The notes beneath the pieces are model-generated. The model saw nothing but the letters and a program-made list of their open reading frames with translations. It had not been told where the DNA came from and did not search any database. A program made the position numbers and the translations under genes. A stretch of DNA of 64,000 nucleotides from an uncultured Bacilli bacterium (GTDB taxonomy: Bacteria > Bacillota_I > Bacilli_A > RF39 > UBA660), in the NCBI GenBank assembly GCA_934086185.1, contig CAKOHW010000002.1, positions 91,294-155,293 of the forward strand, given 5' to 3'. This document shows, one piece after another, positions 25,457 to 37,761 of the stretch; position 1 is the stretch's first letter; each line of letters opens with the position of its first letter.

Positions 25457-26546
25457 TCATAAAATCCTTAAGTTTTTTAGCACGAGATGGATGTCTTAAT
25501 TTTCTTAAAGCTTTAGCCTCTATTTGTCTAATTCTTTCTCTTGTTACATTAAATCTTTTACCAACTTCTTCTAATGTATAACATGTTCCATCTATAAGAC
25601 CAAAACGTAATTCTAATACTTGTTGTTCTCTTGTTTGTAAAGTAGATAAAACAGATTTAATTTCTTCTTTTAATATTTGATTAGTAGCATATTCTTCAGG
25701 ACTTAAACTACTTTCATCTTTTAAGAAATCTCCTAAATGTGAATCATCTTCTTCTCCAATTGGAGTTTCTAAAGATACTGGATCTTGACTAATTTTAATA
25801 ACTTCTCTTACTTTTTCTACAGGAATATCCATTCTTTCTGCTATTTCTTCATCACTTGGTTCACGATTTAATTCTAGTGTCATTTGTCTTTGTATTCTAC
25901 TCATTTTATTAATAGTTTCAACCATATGAACTGGAACACGTATAGTTCTTGCTTGATCAGCTAATGCACGAGTAATAGCCTGTCTAATCCACCAAGTAGC
26001 ATATGTAGAAAATTTATAACCCTTGTCATAATCAAACTTTTCAACAGCCTTCATTAAACCAATATTACCTTCTTGAATTAAATCTAAGAATAACAACCCA
26101 CGTCCAACATATCTTTTTGCAATAGAAACTACTAAACGTAAATTAGATTCAGCAAGTAAATTTGCAGCTTCTTCATCACCATTAGCAACCCTAATAGATA
26201 AATCCATTTCTTCTTCACTACTTAAAAGACTTATTTTACCTATTTCTTTCAAATACATTCTTACTGGATCATTAATATTAATATCTTTAGTAATATCTTC
26301 ATCACTTAATATTTCAACTTCAGATGCTTTCTTTTCACCGCCATTATTTTCATCTTCACTAGCAATTACTTCAATACCATTAGAAACTAATTTATTATAT
26401 AAATCATCTAAAGTATCACTATCAACTTCTAACCCTTTTAAACTATCAGCTAAAGTTTCATAAGTAATATAACCTTTTTCTTTACCCTTAACTATTAATT
26501 CATTTTCTCTTTCTTCTAAAGTTTTAATCTTTCCTACATTTACCAT
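25449..26546 (-). CDS. rpoD: RNA polymerase primary sigma factor RpoD/SigA
   Basis: The 365-residue protein has region 1.2 ([17 protein letters not shown]) and region 2 ([56 protein letters not shown]). Region 3 and a complete region 4.2 helix-turn-helix ([20 protein letters not shown]) follow. It directs RNA polymerase to housekeeping promoters of TTGACA/TATAAT type, in line with the promoters marked in this window. It shares one base with the dnaG stop (TAATG) and overlaps trmK by 8 bases. Confidence 0.98.
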   Translation of the reverse strand: MVNVGKIKTLEERENELIVKGKEKGYITYETLADSLKGLEVDSDTLDDLYNKLVSNGIEVIASEDENNGGEKKASEVEILSDEDITKDININDPVRMYLKEIGKISLLSSEEEMDLSIRVANGDEEAANLLAESNLRLVVSIAKRYVGRGLLFLDLIQEGNIGLMKAVEKFDYDKGYKFSTYATWWIRQAITRALADQARTIRVPVHMVETINKMSRIQRQMTLELNREPSDEEIAERMDIPVEKVREVIKISQDPVSLETPIGEEDDSHLGDFLKDESSLSPEEYATNQILKEEIKSVLSTLQTREQQVLELRFGLIDGTCYTLEEVGKRFNVTRERIRQIEAKALRKLRHPSRAKKLKDFMNE

Positions 26547-28273
26547 TATAGTTCACTCCCTCTTTTAATACTGGCAATCATATCCATTAATTCTTTCTTC
26601 TTATTTATATCTAACTCACTCTTTATTCTTAACTTTAACTCATTAATCTTATCTTCTTTTATCCATTTTTCAATAATCTTAATATAACTTCTAAATTCGT
26701 TCTCATTCATTTCTACATCATCATTATGATTATTAATTATTTCACTAATAATATCTTTATTACCTTTCTCAGTTTCATAACTTATAAAATCAGCAAGATT
26801 AATAGTATTATTAATAATTATATAAGCTTGTATATCCTTTTCTATATTAAAATATTTCTTATCAGGAACATAATTAAGTTCTTGCTCAAATATTTTAGCA
26901 TACTTTATACTATTCATCATATAAAACAATATTTCTTCTATTGCTTTTATATTTTGCTTTAATTTTTTTACTTTCTTCTTAACTATTACTACATCTTTTT
27001 TATCTTCTATCTTATTAAGTTTATTTAATAAAATATTTTTATCTATATTATACTCACTACTTAACTTATTTATAGTAATATTTCTTAATACTTCATCATT
27101 ACTCTTATTTAATTCTTCAATTACTTCATTAACATATAAACTTAATTCATCAGCCTTTTCTAAATTCTTACTATTCTTAATATTATTTAACTTAAAATCA
27201 AATAAACTAACTGCATGCTTTATAGAATCCTTATAACTATCTATACCAAACTTACTTATATATTCATCTGGATCTTTTGCACCACTAAGTTTAATAACAC
27301 TAACATCAATATTATCATTACTAAGTAGCTCACCATTCTGTAAAGTAGCCTTAATCCCAGCACTATCACTATCCATATTAAGTACTACTCTAACATTAAG
27401 TTTATGTATTAATTTAATATGTTCTTTAGTTAATGCTGTCCCCATAGTAGCAACTACATTCTTAATACCACTACTATATATCCTAATAGCATCCATTTGT
27501 CCTTCACAAATAATTAAATACTTATTTTTCTTTGCTTCATTTATAGCCCTATGATAATTAAATAATATTTCACCCTTTTTAAATATATAAGTTTCTCTAG
27601 TATTTATATACTTACTATCTACTTCATTATTATAAATTCTTCCACTAAATCCAACTACATCTCCATTACTATTATGTATAGGAAACATAATTCTATTTCT
27701 AAAAACATCATATATTCTATCTTCATTCTTATTAGATAATCCAATATCCACTAACATCTTTTCATCATATTTTTTACTTATTAATAATTTACTCAATGCA
27801 TTATCATTTAAAGAAACTCCAATATCAAACTCATTTATAATATCTTCACTTATATTTCTATCATTAAGATACTTTCTAGCATTAATACCATACTCACTCT
27901 TAATATTATTTTTATAATATTTTAATGCTAAATCATATATTTTATATTCTTTATCAAATTTTTTTACTACATTAATATTACGTGATAATGAAATACCAGA
28001 CATACTAGCAATTCTATTAACTGCTTCCAAAAATGAAATATTTTCATAATTTTGAATAAAAGAAAATACATTTCCACTAGTACCACAAACAAAACATGTA
28101 AATATTTGTTTATCTTCACTTACAGACATACTAGGATTATGATCATCATGAAATGGACATATTCCAAAATAATTCTTACCACGTTTTTCTAAGTTGACAT
28201 AGTTTCTAACGACATCAACAATATTAACGCTATTTCTAATTTTATTAATTTCTTCATTAGATAAACTAGTCAT
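26546..28273 (-). CDS. dnaG: DNA primase DnaG
   Basis: The 575-residue protein has an N-terminal CHC2 zinc finger with C39, H42, C60 and C63 ([10 protein letters not shown] ... [11 protein letters not shown]), then the TOPRIM motif EGQMD and a DSDSAG acidic cluster. The C-terminal part, which binds DnaB helicase, is degenerate and Lys/Asn-rich. It makes RNA primers for Okazaki fragments. The ATG at 28273 is used because GGAGGG lies 5 bases upstream; an in-frame GTG at 28279 overlaps that site. It leads the operon with rpoD and trmK. Confidence 0.97.
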   Translation of the reverse strand: MTSLSNEEINKIRNSVNIVDVVRNYVNLEKRGKNYFGICPFHDDHNPSMSVSEDKQIFTCFVCGTSGNVFSFIQNYENISFLEAVNRIASMSGISLSRNINVVKKFDKEYKIYDLALKYYKNNIKSEYGINARKYLNDRNISEDIINEFDIGVSLNDNALSKLLISKKYDEKMLVDIGLSNKNEDRIYDVFRNRIMFPIHNSNGDVVGFSGRIYNNEVDSKYINTRETYIFKKGEILFNYHRAINEAKKNKYLIICEGQMDAIRIYSSGIKNVVATMGTALTKEHIKLIHKLNVRVVLNMDSDSAGIKATLQNGELLSNDNIDVSVIKLSGAKDPDEYISKFGIDSYKDSIKHAVSLFDFKLNNIKNSKNLEKADELSLYVNEVIEELNKSNDEVLRNITINKLSSEYNIDKNILLNKLNKIEDKKDVVIVKKKVKKLKQNIKAIEEILFYMMNSIKYAKIFEQELNYVPDKKYFNIEKDIQAYIIINNTINLADFISYETEKGNKDIISEIINNHNDDVEMNENEFRSYIKIIEKWIKEDKINELKLRIKSELDINKKKELMDMIASIKRGSEL

Positions 28274-28394
28274 AATCACCCTCCAATATTAAATTATTGT
28301 AAGAACTATCAAATTTCCTTTTTTTTTCTGCAAATTTCTTAAATTTACCGTATATTTTATCAAAAAATTAAAAAAAATCAATAAAAAAAGGTAG

Positions 28395-29814
<1,420 letters not shown>

Positions 29815-29852
29815 CTATATTAAGTATAACATCTTTAAAATTTAAACAAAAG

Positions 29853-29873
29853 AAAAAACTGCATTAAGCAGTT
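29853..29873 (-). terminator. Terminator of the coiled-coil gene
   Basis: On the minus strand AACTGC pairs with GCAGTT around a 5-base loop and is followed by TTTTTT. Confidence 0.75.
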
Positions 29874-29879
29874 ATTTTA

Positions 29880-31658
29880 CTATTTTAAATATCCATTTGT
29901 TCTTAAATAATCTATAACAAATCCCATTTTTGCTTCTGTACTAGCACCAGGATTTACTGTAGTATAATAGTTTTCATATGCAGTTTTTAAAGCAGCAAGA
30001 TCACTATCAGTAAATGTTTTTAAATTAGTATTTAAATTAATAGTATCTACAATACCATCAATAGTATCAATCTTTCCTTCAACAGTATCAAGTTTAGTAT
30101 ATGTGTTATATACCATACCACTTAAATTACCTATTTTACCAAATAAAGTACTTGATCCAGGAACATCACTAACAGTACCAATAGTTAAAGATAAGTCATT
30201 TACTAATGTTTTAGTATCTGTAGTTGTAGTATTAATTGTATCTACTTTATTATTAATTGCAAATAATTTACCAAAAATAGTTTCTTTACTTGCATCATCA
30301 GTAGTATTACCAATTAAATTCTTGATTTCAGTAGATGTAGTATTAACAACATTTGCTAAATTAGTTTGAATATTAACAATTGAATTATATAAATTAGTTT
30401 GTACACTAACTAAATCCGTTTTAATACCATTAATTGAAGTATTTAATGAAGTCAAACCATTATCAACATTATTAAATCTTGAATTTAATCCAGAAATATT
30501 TACATTAATTTCAGTTTTAGCATCAGTAATATCAGTTTCTAAATCAGTTTTAACAGTATCAATAGTAGTTTCTAAAGATGATTTAGTATTATTAATATTT
30601 GTATTAATGTTATCTCTTGCATTTTCAACTTTATTTCTTAATTCTACTCTTGTATTATCTACATTTGTATTTATACTGTCTTTTGAATTTGTTACATTTG
30701 TATTAACATCATTTAATTTGTTTCTTAATTCTACTCTAGTACCATCTACATTTGAATTTATGCTATTGTTTGAATTTGTTACATTTGTATTAACATCATT
30801 TAATTTATTTCTTAATTCTACTCTTGTATTATCTACATTAGTATTAACTGAACTTCTTGTATTATCAATATTTGTATTTATTGCATTTAACTTAATTGCT
30901 AGTTCATTACTTAAATTAATAATTCTATTTCTTAACTCAACTCTAGTACCATCCACATTTGTATTTATACTATTTTTTGAATTTGTTACATTTGTATTAA
31001 CATCATTTAATTTATTTCTCAATTCTACTCTTGTATTATCTACATTAGTATTAACTGAACTTCTTGTATTATCAATATTTGTATTCAAATTTGACCTAGT
31101 ATAATCCACATTTGTATTAATACTTTTTCTAGTAGCATCAATATTATCATTTATTTTTTTTGTATTCTTTTTTGCATCTTCAATTATTTCTTCTTTATTT
31201 TTATTATCATTCTCAATAATTTCTTTTTTAGAACTATCTATATTTTCATTAACGTTCTTAGTATTTTTGTCATCATTTTCTTTAATACTATTAGCATTAT
31301 TTACGATATTTTCATTAATATTATCCCTATTAGCATTATCATTTTCTTTAACTTCATTTAATTTACTATTAGTTTTAGAATAATTACTATTAGTTGCATC
31401 TTTAACATCATCAACTTTTTGTTGAGTTAAAGTATCATTTTCATTCATTTTTTTATTAGTGTCATCATTTAATTTCTTTGCTGTATTTTTAGTATCATCA
31501 ATATTACTTATTACTTCTGGAATACTTTCATTATCTACTTTGTATACTTTGACAATATCAAATATACCTAATACTAAAAGTATACCAACTACTGTTGTAA
31601 TAATAATACTTAATACTTTTGTAGTATCATTTTTTTTCATACTTCTTTTAAACTCCAT
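29880..31658 (-). CDS. Membrane-anchored hendecad coiled-coil surface protein
   Basis: After a short basic N-terminus and one membrane segment (about residues 16-36), nearly the whole 592-residue protein is coiled-coil. The middle is built from 11-residue units of the type NTNVDNTRVEL alternating with 7-residue units (RNKLNDV), a hendecad pattern seen in long fibrous stalks, including trimeric adhesins. No globular head, LPXTG motif or hydrolase is visible; the C-terminal ~100 residues are Thr/Asp-rich and less regular. The gene starts 3 bases after the foldase stop codon. The role may be adhesive or structural, by inference. Confidence 0.75.
   Translation of the reverse strand: MEFKRSMKKNDTTKVLSIIITTVVGILLVLGIFDIVKVYKVDNESIPEVISNIDDTKNTAKKLNDDTNKKMNENDTLTQQKVDDVKDATNSNYSKTNSKLNEVKENDNANRDNINENIVNNANSIKENDDKNTKNVNENIDSSKKEIIENDNKNKEEIIEDAKKNTKKINDNIDATRKSINTNVDYTRSNLNTNIDNTRSSVNTNVDNTRVELRNKLNDVNTNVTNSKNSINTNVDGTRVELRNRIINLSNELAIKLNAINTNIDNTRSSVNTNVDNTRVELRNKLNDVNTNVTNSNNSINSNVDGTRVELRNKLNDVNTNVTNSKDSINTNVDNTRVELRNKVENARDNINTNINNTKSSLETTIDTVKTDLETDITDAKTEINVNISGLNSRFNNVDNGLTSLNTSINGIKTDLVSVQTNLYNSIVNIQTNLANVVNTTSTEIKNLIGNTTDDASKETIFGKLFAINNKVDTINTTTTDTKTLVNDLSLTIGTVSDVPGSSTLFGKIGNLSGMVYNTYTKLDTVEGKIDTIDGIVDTINLNTNLKTFTDSDLAALKTAYENYYTTVNPGASTEAKMGFVIDYLRTNGYLK
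30595..31150 (-). repeat. Degenerate tandem repeats inside the coiled-coil gene
   Basis: Blocks encoding NTNVDNTRVELRNKLNDV and NTNVTNSK recur three to four times with 90% or better DNA identity, in two larger duplicated segments around 30670-30850 and 30950-31080. This points to recent recombinational expansion or contraction. Confidence 0.7.
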
Positions 31659-31661
31659 TCT

Positions 31662-32789
31662 CTATTTATTTTTAATTTTTTCGTAAGCATCATGATAAGT
31701 TATTTTTAAATCTTTAAGAGTTATTTTTATATCATTTATACATTTTTCTTCTCTTAAATCATCATAATAATTATTAAGTTTACTATCATCTAACTCTAAT
31801 CTTAAAATTATATGATAAGCATACTTAGTTTTTATCGGATTACTTACTTCACCAGGAGATAATTTTAATACTTCGCTTTCTAATTCACTTAAAAGTTCAC
31901 CTTTTTTATAGTATAACTCATAATTAGTATCATTATCATCAACAGCTTCACTATATTTTTTTATTAAACTATCAAACGAAACACCACTTTTTGCTTCATT
32001 GACTATACTATTAGCAAGTGCTTCTTTTTGATTAATTGTTGTACTTGATAAATTATTACCAGTTTGCAAATCTATTGTAGTTAAAACAATTTGTTTTAGT
32101 TTAATATAATTATCTTTATATGTACTATTTGCATTATTCTTTTCATCTTGAGTTAAATCATTCATTTTGCCTTCAGAATAAAGTTTCTTAATTATTTTTC
32201 TATATAATTTATCAGTAGCACTCATTTTATCATAAGCTTCATCAGTAGTATTATTTTGATGTAGGAACTTTTTATATTCCTTCTTACCACCAAGCTTTTT
32301 AATAAAAGCATCTTTGTCATGATTTAATTCATTCTCATCATCACTACTTAGTTCTATATTATTTTTTCTTGCAATAGTCTTAATAGCAGATGCTGTCTTA
32401 ATATCACCTACAGCAACTTCATTTAAATAATCTCTAACTGTAATTTTTGACTCATCATCATACATGACATCTAAATCACTACTTTTAATATCATTTACTT
32501 TGTTGCCATAATAATTATATTTTGCAGAATATAAATAAATCATATAGTCACTCTTAGTATAATTATCGTCATCAATACTAATAACTTTAATATTATTTTT
32601 ATAACTATTTATACCAAACATAGTAGCTACTAAAGCAAGTATTAATATAATAGATAATATAAAGTATACTTTATATTTATTTAACAAAGTTAAATAAATA
32701 CTGAACTTTTTATCATTTTGAGCAAGTACTTTCCTTTCTCCTATAGTTTTTTTACTTATTACTTTATCTTCTTTTATTCTTTTTGCCAT
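31662..32789 (-). CDS. Membrane-anchored parvulin-type peptidyl-prolyl isomerase (PrsA-like foldase)
   Basis: A basic cytoplasmic N-terminus is followed by a membrane segment (about residues 40-60). The C-terminal third is a PpiC/parvulin domain (IKLKQIVLTTI, FDSLIKKYSE, LSPGEVSNPIKTKYAYHIILRL). PrsA-type proteins fold exported proteins in the cell wall space. Unlike classical PrsA there is no lipobox cysteine; anchoring is by the N-terminal helix. I chose the ATG at 32789 because AGGAG lies 7 bases upstream; another ATG at 32810 has GAGGG only 4 bases away. The coiled-coil surface protein gene follows directly and is a plausible client. Confidence 0.8.
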   Translation of the reverse strand: MAKRIKEDKVISKKTIGERKVLAQNDKKFSIYLTLLNKYKVYFILSIILILALVATMFGINSYKNNIKVISIDDDNYTKSDYMIYLYSAKYNYYGNKVNDIKSSDLDVMYDDESKITVRDYLNEVAVGDIKTASAIKTIARKNNIELSSDDENELNHDKDAFIKKLGGKKEYKKFLHQNNTTDEAYDKMSATDKLYRKIIKKLYSEGKMNDLTQDEKNNANSTYKDNYIKLKQIVLTTIDLQTGNNLSSTTINQKEALANSIVNEAKSGVSFDSLIKKYSEAVDDNDTNYELYYKKGELLSELESEVLKLSPGEVSNPIKTKYAYHIILRLELDDSKLNNYYDDLREEKCINDIKITLKDLKITYHDAYEKIKNK

Positions 32790-32966
32790 ACCAACACTCC
32801 TATACGCCATATTACCCTCTAAAAGTAATAATTACTCTTTATTCTATACAAATTTAAAGTATCTGTCAATCAATAACTCATATTTTTTTAAAAATGTCTC
32901 CGATGATATTAAATATTTATTAAAATTTAATATATTTTATTACAAAAAAAAATAACAAAATATAAT

Positions 32967-34001
32967 TTATGAGTTATTCTTTTCTATAAACATTGCATCT
33001 CCAAAAGAGAAAAATCTATATTTATTTTCTACTGCCATTTTATATGCATTTAATATATATTCTTTTTTTGAAAAAGCACTTACTAACATTACTAATGTAC
33101 TTTTTGGTAAATGAAAATTAGTTATTAAACAATCTATTGCTTTAAATTTATAACCTGGGTAAATAAATATAGATGTATCACCACTGCAAGAAACAAACTT
33201 ATCATGTTCACTTAATATTGTTTCAAGTGTTCTAGTACTAGTAGTACCTACAGCAATTATTCTTCCACCTTCACTCTTTACTTTGTTTAGTGTATCAGCA
33301 GCAATTGAATCCATTATATAATGTTCTGTATGCATTTTATGTTTTGTAACATCTGTTACATTAACAGGTCTAAATGTTCCTAAACCAACATGTAAAGTTA
33401 TATGTACTATATATACACCCATATCACTAATTTGTTTTAAAAGTTCATCAGTAAAATGTAACCCAGCAGTAGGTGCTGCTGCAGAACCATAATTTTTAGC
33501 ATAAACAGTTTGATATCTATCTTTGTCATTCAACTTTTCATGAATATAAGGAGGTAAAGGCATACTTCCCAGTTGATCTAATATTTCCATTAATATGCCA
33601 CTATATAATAATTCTACTCTAGTAACACCTTCACTTAATATTTCTATAACTTTTGCTTTTAATAAACCTTTCCCAAAACTAATAATAGTATCAACATGCA
33701 ATCTTTTTTGTGGTTTAGAAAGACATTCCCAAACATTGTTTCCTAGATCTTTTAAAAGTAAAAGCTCTATCACTGCCCTAGTATCTTCCTTTTCTCCAAT
33801 TAGTCTTGCAGGAATTACTTTTGTATCATTTATAACTAAAGCATCACCTTTTTTTAAATAATTAATAATATCATAAAACTTATCATGCTTAATATTACCA
33901 TCTTTATCTAAAACCATTAATCTACTCTCACTTCTAACTTTTAATGGAGTTTGAGCAATTAATTCTTCTGGCAAATAATAATCGAAATCATCCGTTTTCA
34001 T
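32967..34001 (-). CDS. queA: S-adenosylmethionine:tRNA ribosyltransferase-isomerase QueA
   Basis: The 344-residue protein has the QueA landmarks [37 protein letters not shown] and [10 protein letters not shown], with THKMHTEHY and [12 protein letters not shown] near the end. It forms epoxyqueuosine in tRNA from preQ1 and SAM. I use the ATG at 34001 because GGATG lies 7 bases before it; an in-frame TTG at 34019 would add six residues. A weak stem (AATAAC/GTTATT) with a long T-run at 32944-32978 probably ends the transcript. Confidence 0.96.
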   Translation of the reverse strand: MKTDDFDYYLPEELIAQTPLKVRSESRLMVLDKDGNIKHDKFYDIINYLKKGDALVINDTKVIPARLIGEKEDTRAVIELLLLKDLGNNVWECLSKPQKRLHVDTIISFGKGLLKAKVIEILSEGVTRVELLYSGILMEILDQLGSMPLPPYIHEKLNDKDRYQTVYAKNYGSAAAPTAGLHFTDELLKQISDMGVYIVHITLHVGLGTFRPVNVTDVTKHKMHTEHYIMDSIAADTLNKVKSEGGRIIAVGTTSTRTLETILSEHDKFVSCSGDTSIFIYPGYKFKAIDCLITNFHLPKSTLVMLVSAFSKKEYILNAYKMAVENKYRFFSFGDAMFIEKNNS

Positions 34002-34032
34002 AATTTCACATCCAATCAAATAGTATTATAAC

Positions 34033-34063
34033 AAAAAAGAAATAACTTTACATTATTTCTTTT
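34033..34063 (-). terminator. Terminator of the Rpn/YhgA-like gene
   Basis: On the minus strand AAAAGAAATAA and TTATTTCTTTT form a perfect 11-bp stem around a 7-base loop, with a continuing T-run. The 5' arm includes the stop region of the gene ending at 34048. Confidence 0.8.
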
Positions 34064-35121
34064 GCACTAATTCCCATTTTTTTAAAATAATTATTCATTT
34101 TTCGATAAAAATCTTTACGTTCTTTTTCTACTTGTTTTTCTTTCATCAATGCTTCATTAAATTTATTATTAGCATCTTTCAATTTGTTATCCGCATCTTG
34201 CATTCTGCTATCTGCATCTTTCAACTTGTTATCCGCATCTTTCAACTTGTTATCTGCATCTTTCAACTTGTTATCTGCATCTTGCAATTTAATTTCTGAT
34301 TCTTGCAATCTAATTTCAGATTCTTGCAATTTAACTTTAGACGCTTCCAATTTAATTTCTGATTGTTTCAATTGTTTTTTGAGTTTTTTCTTCATTTTAT
34401 TAAACTCTTGTCTTTCGTTTCTTTCAAATATTTCCTTATCATATGTAGTTATATAATTTTCATCATACATCATATCATACATAAAATTTATTAACTCCTT
34501 TACATTATCATTTTTTATTATTTTTAACAACTTATCTTTTCTTTGCTCAACAAATATTAATAACATCTTTTCTAATTCATTTAATCTATATTTATTATAA
34601 TATTTTTTCTTTAAATAAACAAGATTTATATTAATAATTTCTATATTATTATATAAAACAGTATTATATGGATAATAAAACAATTTACAATAATAAATGA
34701 ACTTATTCTTCTTTAAAACATCAAAATTATCAAAATTTATCAATATAGTTTTAACTCTTTTACCATAACAATTCTTTCCACATAATTTTTTAGCATGTTC
34801 TTTTAACAAATAAGAGTTATTCTTATATACCAAATTATTAGTTTTAAATTTATTCATCTCAACTATTATTTCTTCATCATCGTATTTAAATACTAAATCA
34901 GATTGAATACTTTTAGTTTTTAATTTATTAGTAGGTATCTCACTATTACATAATTTTAAATTACATATATTCCTTCCCAACAATATACTAAATACTTCTT
35001 CTAAATAACTAAAATTATTAATATTCAAAAACAAATTTTTAAATGCTATATCAGTCTTTAAATCAAATATTAAATTATCATCTCTTAATATTTCTCTACT
35101 ACTGTAATTAACTTCTTCCAT
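34048..35121 (-). CDS. Rpn/YhgA-like PD-(D/E)XK nuclease family protein with heptad repeat tail
   Basis: Residues ~15-230 match the transposase-associated PD-(D/E)XK family (PF12784/Rpn): LKTDIAFKNLF at the start, SDLVFKYDDEEIIVEMNKF as the catalytic core with D and ExN, and KTILINF. The C-terminal ~100 residues are a coiled-coil of exact 7-residue units (LKDADNK and LQESEIK) encoded by 21-bp repeats. Rpn proteins are recombination-promoting nucleases. I use the ATG at 35121, which follows AGGAGGG. It is divergent from the gerA operon. Confidence 0.82.
   Translation of the reverse strand: MEEVNYSSREILRDDNLIFDLKTDIAFKNLFLNINNFSYLEEVFSILLGRNICNLKLCNSEIPTNKLKTKSIQSDLVFKYDDEEIIVEMNKFKTNNLVYKNNSYLLKEHAKKLCGKNCYGKRVKTILINFDNFDVLKKNKFIYYCKLFYYPYNTVLYNNIEIININLVYLKKKYYNKYRLNELEKMLLIFVEQRKDKLLKIIKNDNVKELINFMYDMMYDENYITTYDKEIFERNERQEFNKMKKKLKKQLKQSEIKLEASKVKLQESEIRLQESEIKLQDADNKLKDADNKLKDADNKLKDADSRMQDADNKLKDANNKFNEALMKEKQVEKERKDFYRKMNNYFKKMGISAKEIM
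34170..34374 (-). repeat. 21-bp tandem repeat (about nine units) within the nuclease gene
   Basis: The plus strand shows repeated units such as CTTTCAACTTGTTATCTGCAT, less one base, in tandem. The central four units differ by one or two bases. Each encodes one coiled-coil heptad (residues ~250-317), so changes in copy number keep the frame and only lengthen or shorten the helix. Confidence 0.85.
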
Positions 35122-35227
35122 AAAAGCCCTCCTATTATAAATTATTATCAATTTTTTTGCATTTCCTTTTTTTATTTAAAAAAGAATATATTTTTTTTAA
35201 ATATTCATAATAATATTGGTGAATTCT

Positions 35228-36625
35228 ATGAAAAATAACATAAATTATATAAATAATGAATTTTTAAATTGTAATGATTTAATACATAAAACAATAAAAA
35301 TAAATTTAAAAACATATCATATATTCTATTTAGAAACAGTGGCTAGTGGAGACAGAGTAAATAATTACATACTAAAATCAATTTCTAACAAAACTGACAT
35401 TCTAAATATTAATAAAAATCTTCCATCTCCAAATTTTATCAAACTAGATGATACTAAAAAAATTAACTATTATTTATATAATGGTTTCACAATAATACTA
35501 AATAACAAAAATATATACGCTGTAGAAACTAGAGCCGAATTAGATAGGAGCATATCAGAACCAACTAGCGAACCAAGTCTATATGGTCCAAAAGATGCAT
35601 TTAACGAAAATATACAAAAAAATTTAGGATTAATAAAAAGGAGAATTAAATCTAATAATTTAAAAAATGAAATTAAAATACTAGGTAGAAACACAAAAAC
35701 AATAATAAATATTTTATATTTAGATAATATCGTAGATAAAAATCTATTAAAAGATATTTTAAATAAACTAGATAATTTTGATATAGATAGTCTATTGGAT
35801 GCCGGAGTATTAAAAAAAATATTAGAAAATAATCTAAATCCATTTCCAACCATAAAATTAACCGAAAAACCTGATTTGGCTTGTATTAATTTATTAGATG
35901 GAAAAATAGTAATTTTAGTAGACGGTAGTCCTTACGCTCTTATAATGCCAGCATTTTTAATTGATTTTCTAAATCCAATAAATGATGACTACTTTAAACC
36001 AACAAATGCTATATTTTTAAAAATGTTAAGATTAATATGTTTTTTATTAACGATAATAGTTCCAGCATTCTATATTGCAATTACAACATACAATCAAGAA
36101 ACTATTCCACTGCCTCTTTTAATAAATTTTTCTGCCCAAAGAAGTGGAGTTCCATTTCCAGCAATTGTTGAAGCAATAATAATGATTTTAACATGTGAAA
36201 TATTAAAAGAAAGTGACCTACGTTTTCCAAATCATTACGGTTCTGCAATCTCCATATTAGGTGCTTTAATTTTAGGAGAAGCTGCTGTAAGTGCCGGTAT
36301 TGTTAGTCCAATAATGATTATTATCGTTGCCGTAACATTTATATCTGCTTTATTATTTACCGATAATGATATTTCTGGAGCGATAAGATTTTGGAGATTT
36401 ATATTTTTAATATTTTCAGTATTCTTTGGACTTTACGGAATAAGTTTAGCACTTCTAGCATTTCTAATAAACATTACAAGTTATAAATCAATGTATTTAA
36501 ACTACACATTCCCAATTGAACCAAATGATAAAAACTATGCCAAACACATAATACTAGGATTAAATACAAATAAAAGAAGTAAATACTTAACAAAAAATAT
36601 AATCAAAAGTAACATACCAAAATAA
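35228..36625 (+). CDS. Spore germination receptor A subunit (GerAA/GerKA family)
   Basis: The 465-residue protein has the GerA layout. A soluble N-terminal half carries SGDRVNNYILKSIS and ELDRSISEPTSEPSLYGPKD, the conserved family box, and the second half has about five membrane segments (LICFLLTIIVPAFYIAIT, LTCEILKESDLRFP and ISILGALILGEAAVSAGIVS). It is the germinant-receptor subunit in the spore inner membrane. The ATG at 35228 follows GGTG by 6 bases. It is first in an A-C-B operon, not the A-B-C order of B. subtilis gerA. Confidence 0.93.
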   Translation: MKNNINYINNEFLNCNDLIHKTIKINLKTYHIFYLETVASGDRVNNYILKSISNKTDILNINKNLPSPNFIKLDDTKKINYYLYNGFTIILNNKNIYAVETRAELDRSISEPTSEPSLYGPKDAFNENIQKNLGLIKRRIKSNNLKNEIKILGRNTKTIINILYLDNIVDKNLLKDILNKLDNFDIDSLLDAGVLKKILENNLNPFPTIKLTEKPDLACINLLDGKIVILVDGSPYALIMPAFLIDFLNPINDDYFKPTNAIFLKMLRLICFLLTIIVPAFYIAITTYNQETIPLPLLINFSAQRSGVPFPAIVEAIIMILTCEILKESDLRFPNHYGSAISILGALILGEAAVSAGIVSPIMIIIVAVTFISALLFTDNDISGAIRFWRFIFLIFSVFFGLYGISLALLAFLINITSYKSMYLNYTFPIEPNDKNYAKHIILGLNTNKRSKYLTKNIIKSNIPK

Positions 36626-36669
36626 GTATATGAATAAAAATTTATCACATAATATAATTGGTGAAATAT

Positions 36670-37761
36670 ATGAAAATACTATCCAAGATAACTAAAATAA
36701 TAACACTTTCATTTATTATAATATTACTTACAGGTTGTAATTCTAACTATCAAAGTTTAAACAATCTAGGTATAGTATCAAGCCTATTAATAGATAAAAT
36801 AGATGATAAATACAAAGCATACATAGAAGTATATAAAGAAGAAAAAAGTAATAATTCTACAAAAAGTAGTTCATACTTTATAGAAGGAACAGGTAGTAAC
36901 ATAAAAGATGCTATAAATAACGCAAGTCTAAAAACATCGAAAACACTCTATTTTGTACATATAAACACAGTAATATTCTCAAAAGATTCAATAAATAATT
37001 CTCTAAATGATATATTTAACTACTTAGAAAAAAGAATACAACTCAATTCAAATTATTACATACTTATAAGTGATAACGTAGAAGAATTAACTAAATTAAA
37101 AATGAAAGATAACCCTATTTTAGGAGAAAAAGTAAAAAATATTATTGAATACACATCTAATAATGGAGTCACAATTAAATATGATTACTTAGATAAACTA
37201 TATAACTTTGTTTCTCCAAACAAAGATGTATTCATAAATAAAGTATCAAAAAACAAAGACGGAATAATAATATCAAACGCCTACTATTTTGATGACAACA
37301 AACTAAAAGGAGAATTAAATAATAATGAATTAAAATTAGTTAACCTATACAAAAACAATAAAAACATATATATCAATCTAAAATACAATAATGAATATTA
37401 CGTTATTAAAATAGATAGTAGAAACATAAAATATGATCTGACTAATAATATTAATATTAAAATAAATATTAAAGCATCAATAGATTCATCTAGTTCAAAC
37501 TTAAATTTATTAAAAACTGAAACTATAAAAAAATTAAACAAAGATGCTAGCATCGAATTAACAAAAAAAATGAATGAATTAATAAAAAAATTAAAAAAAG
37601 ATCACAGTGACATATTAGGAATAACTGACTATATAAAAAAAACAAAAAGAAAATCAAAACTAAATTTTTATGACGATGAAACAAACTTTAATATTAAAGT
37701 AAGTATTAGTAAAAAAGGACTTATTCAAAATACTATAGGAGGAAAAATAGATGAAAAGTGA
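36670..37761 (+). CDS. Spore germination receptor C subunit lipoprotein (GerAC family)
   Basis: The 363-residue protein has a lipoprotein signal ending in LLTGC (Cys at about residue 23). The GerAC body has GIVSSLLIDKI near the start and a long Lys-rich C-terminal helix (KKMNELIKKLKKDHSDILGI). It would be lipidated on the outer face of the inner spore membrane and complete the GerA receptor. The ATG at 36670 uses GGTG 8 bases upstream. It overlaps the permease gene by 11 bases. Confidence 0.9.
   Translation: MKILSKITKIITLSFIIILLTGCNSNYQSLNNLGIVSSLLIDKIDDKYKAYIEVYKEEKSNNSTKSSSYFIEGTGSNIKDAINNASLKTSKTLYFVHINTVIFSKDSINNSLNDIFNYLEKRIQLNSNYYILISDNVEELTKLKMKDNPILGEKVKNIIEYTSNNGVTIKYDYLDKLYNFVSPNKDVFINKVSKNKDGIIISNAYYFDDNKLKGELNNNELKLVNLYKNNKNIYINLKYNNEYYVIKIDSRNIKYDLTNNINIKINIKASIDSSSSNLNLLKTETIKKLNKDASIELTKKMNELIKKLKKDHSDILGITDYIKKTKRKSKLNFYDDETNFNIKVSISKKGLIQNTIGGKIDEK

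Noticed and set aside
30607..31104. A 165-residue plus-strand frame opposite the coiled-coil gene
   Set aside because: It is the antisense shadow of the repeated coiled-coil region; it lacks a ribosome binding site and its repeats follow from those of the real gene.
34170..34374. CRISPR-like array in the 21-bp repeats
   Set aside because: Units are contiguous without spacers and encode heptads in frame; no cas genes are present.
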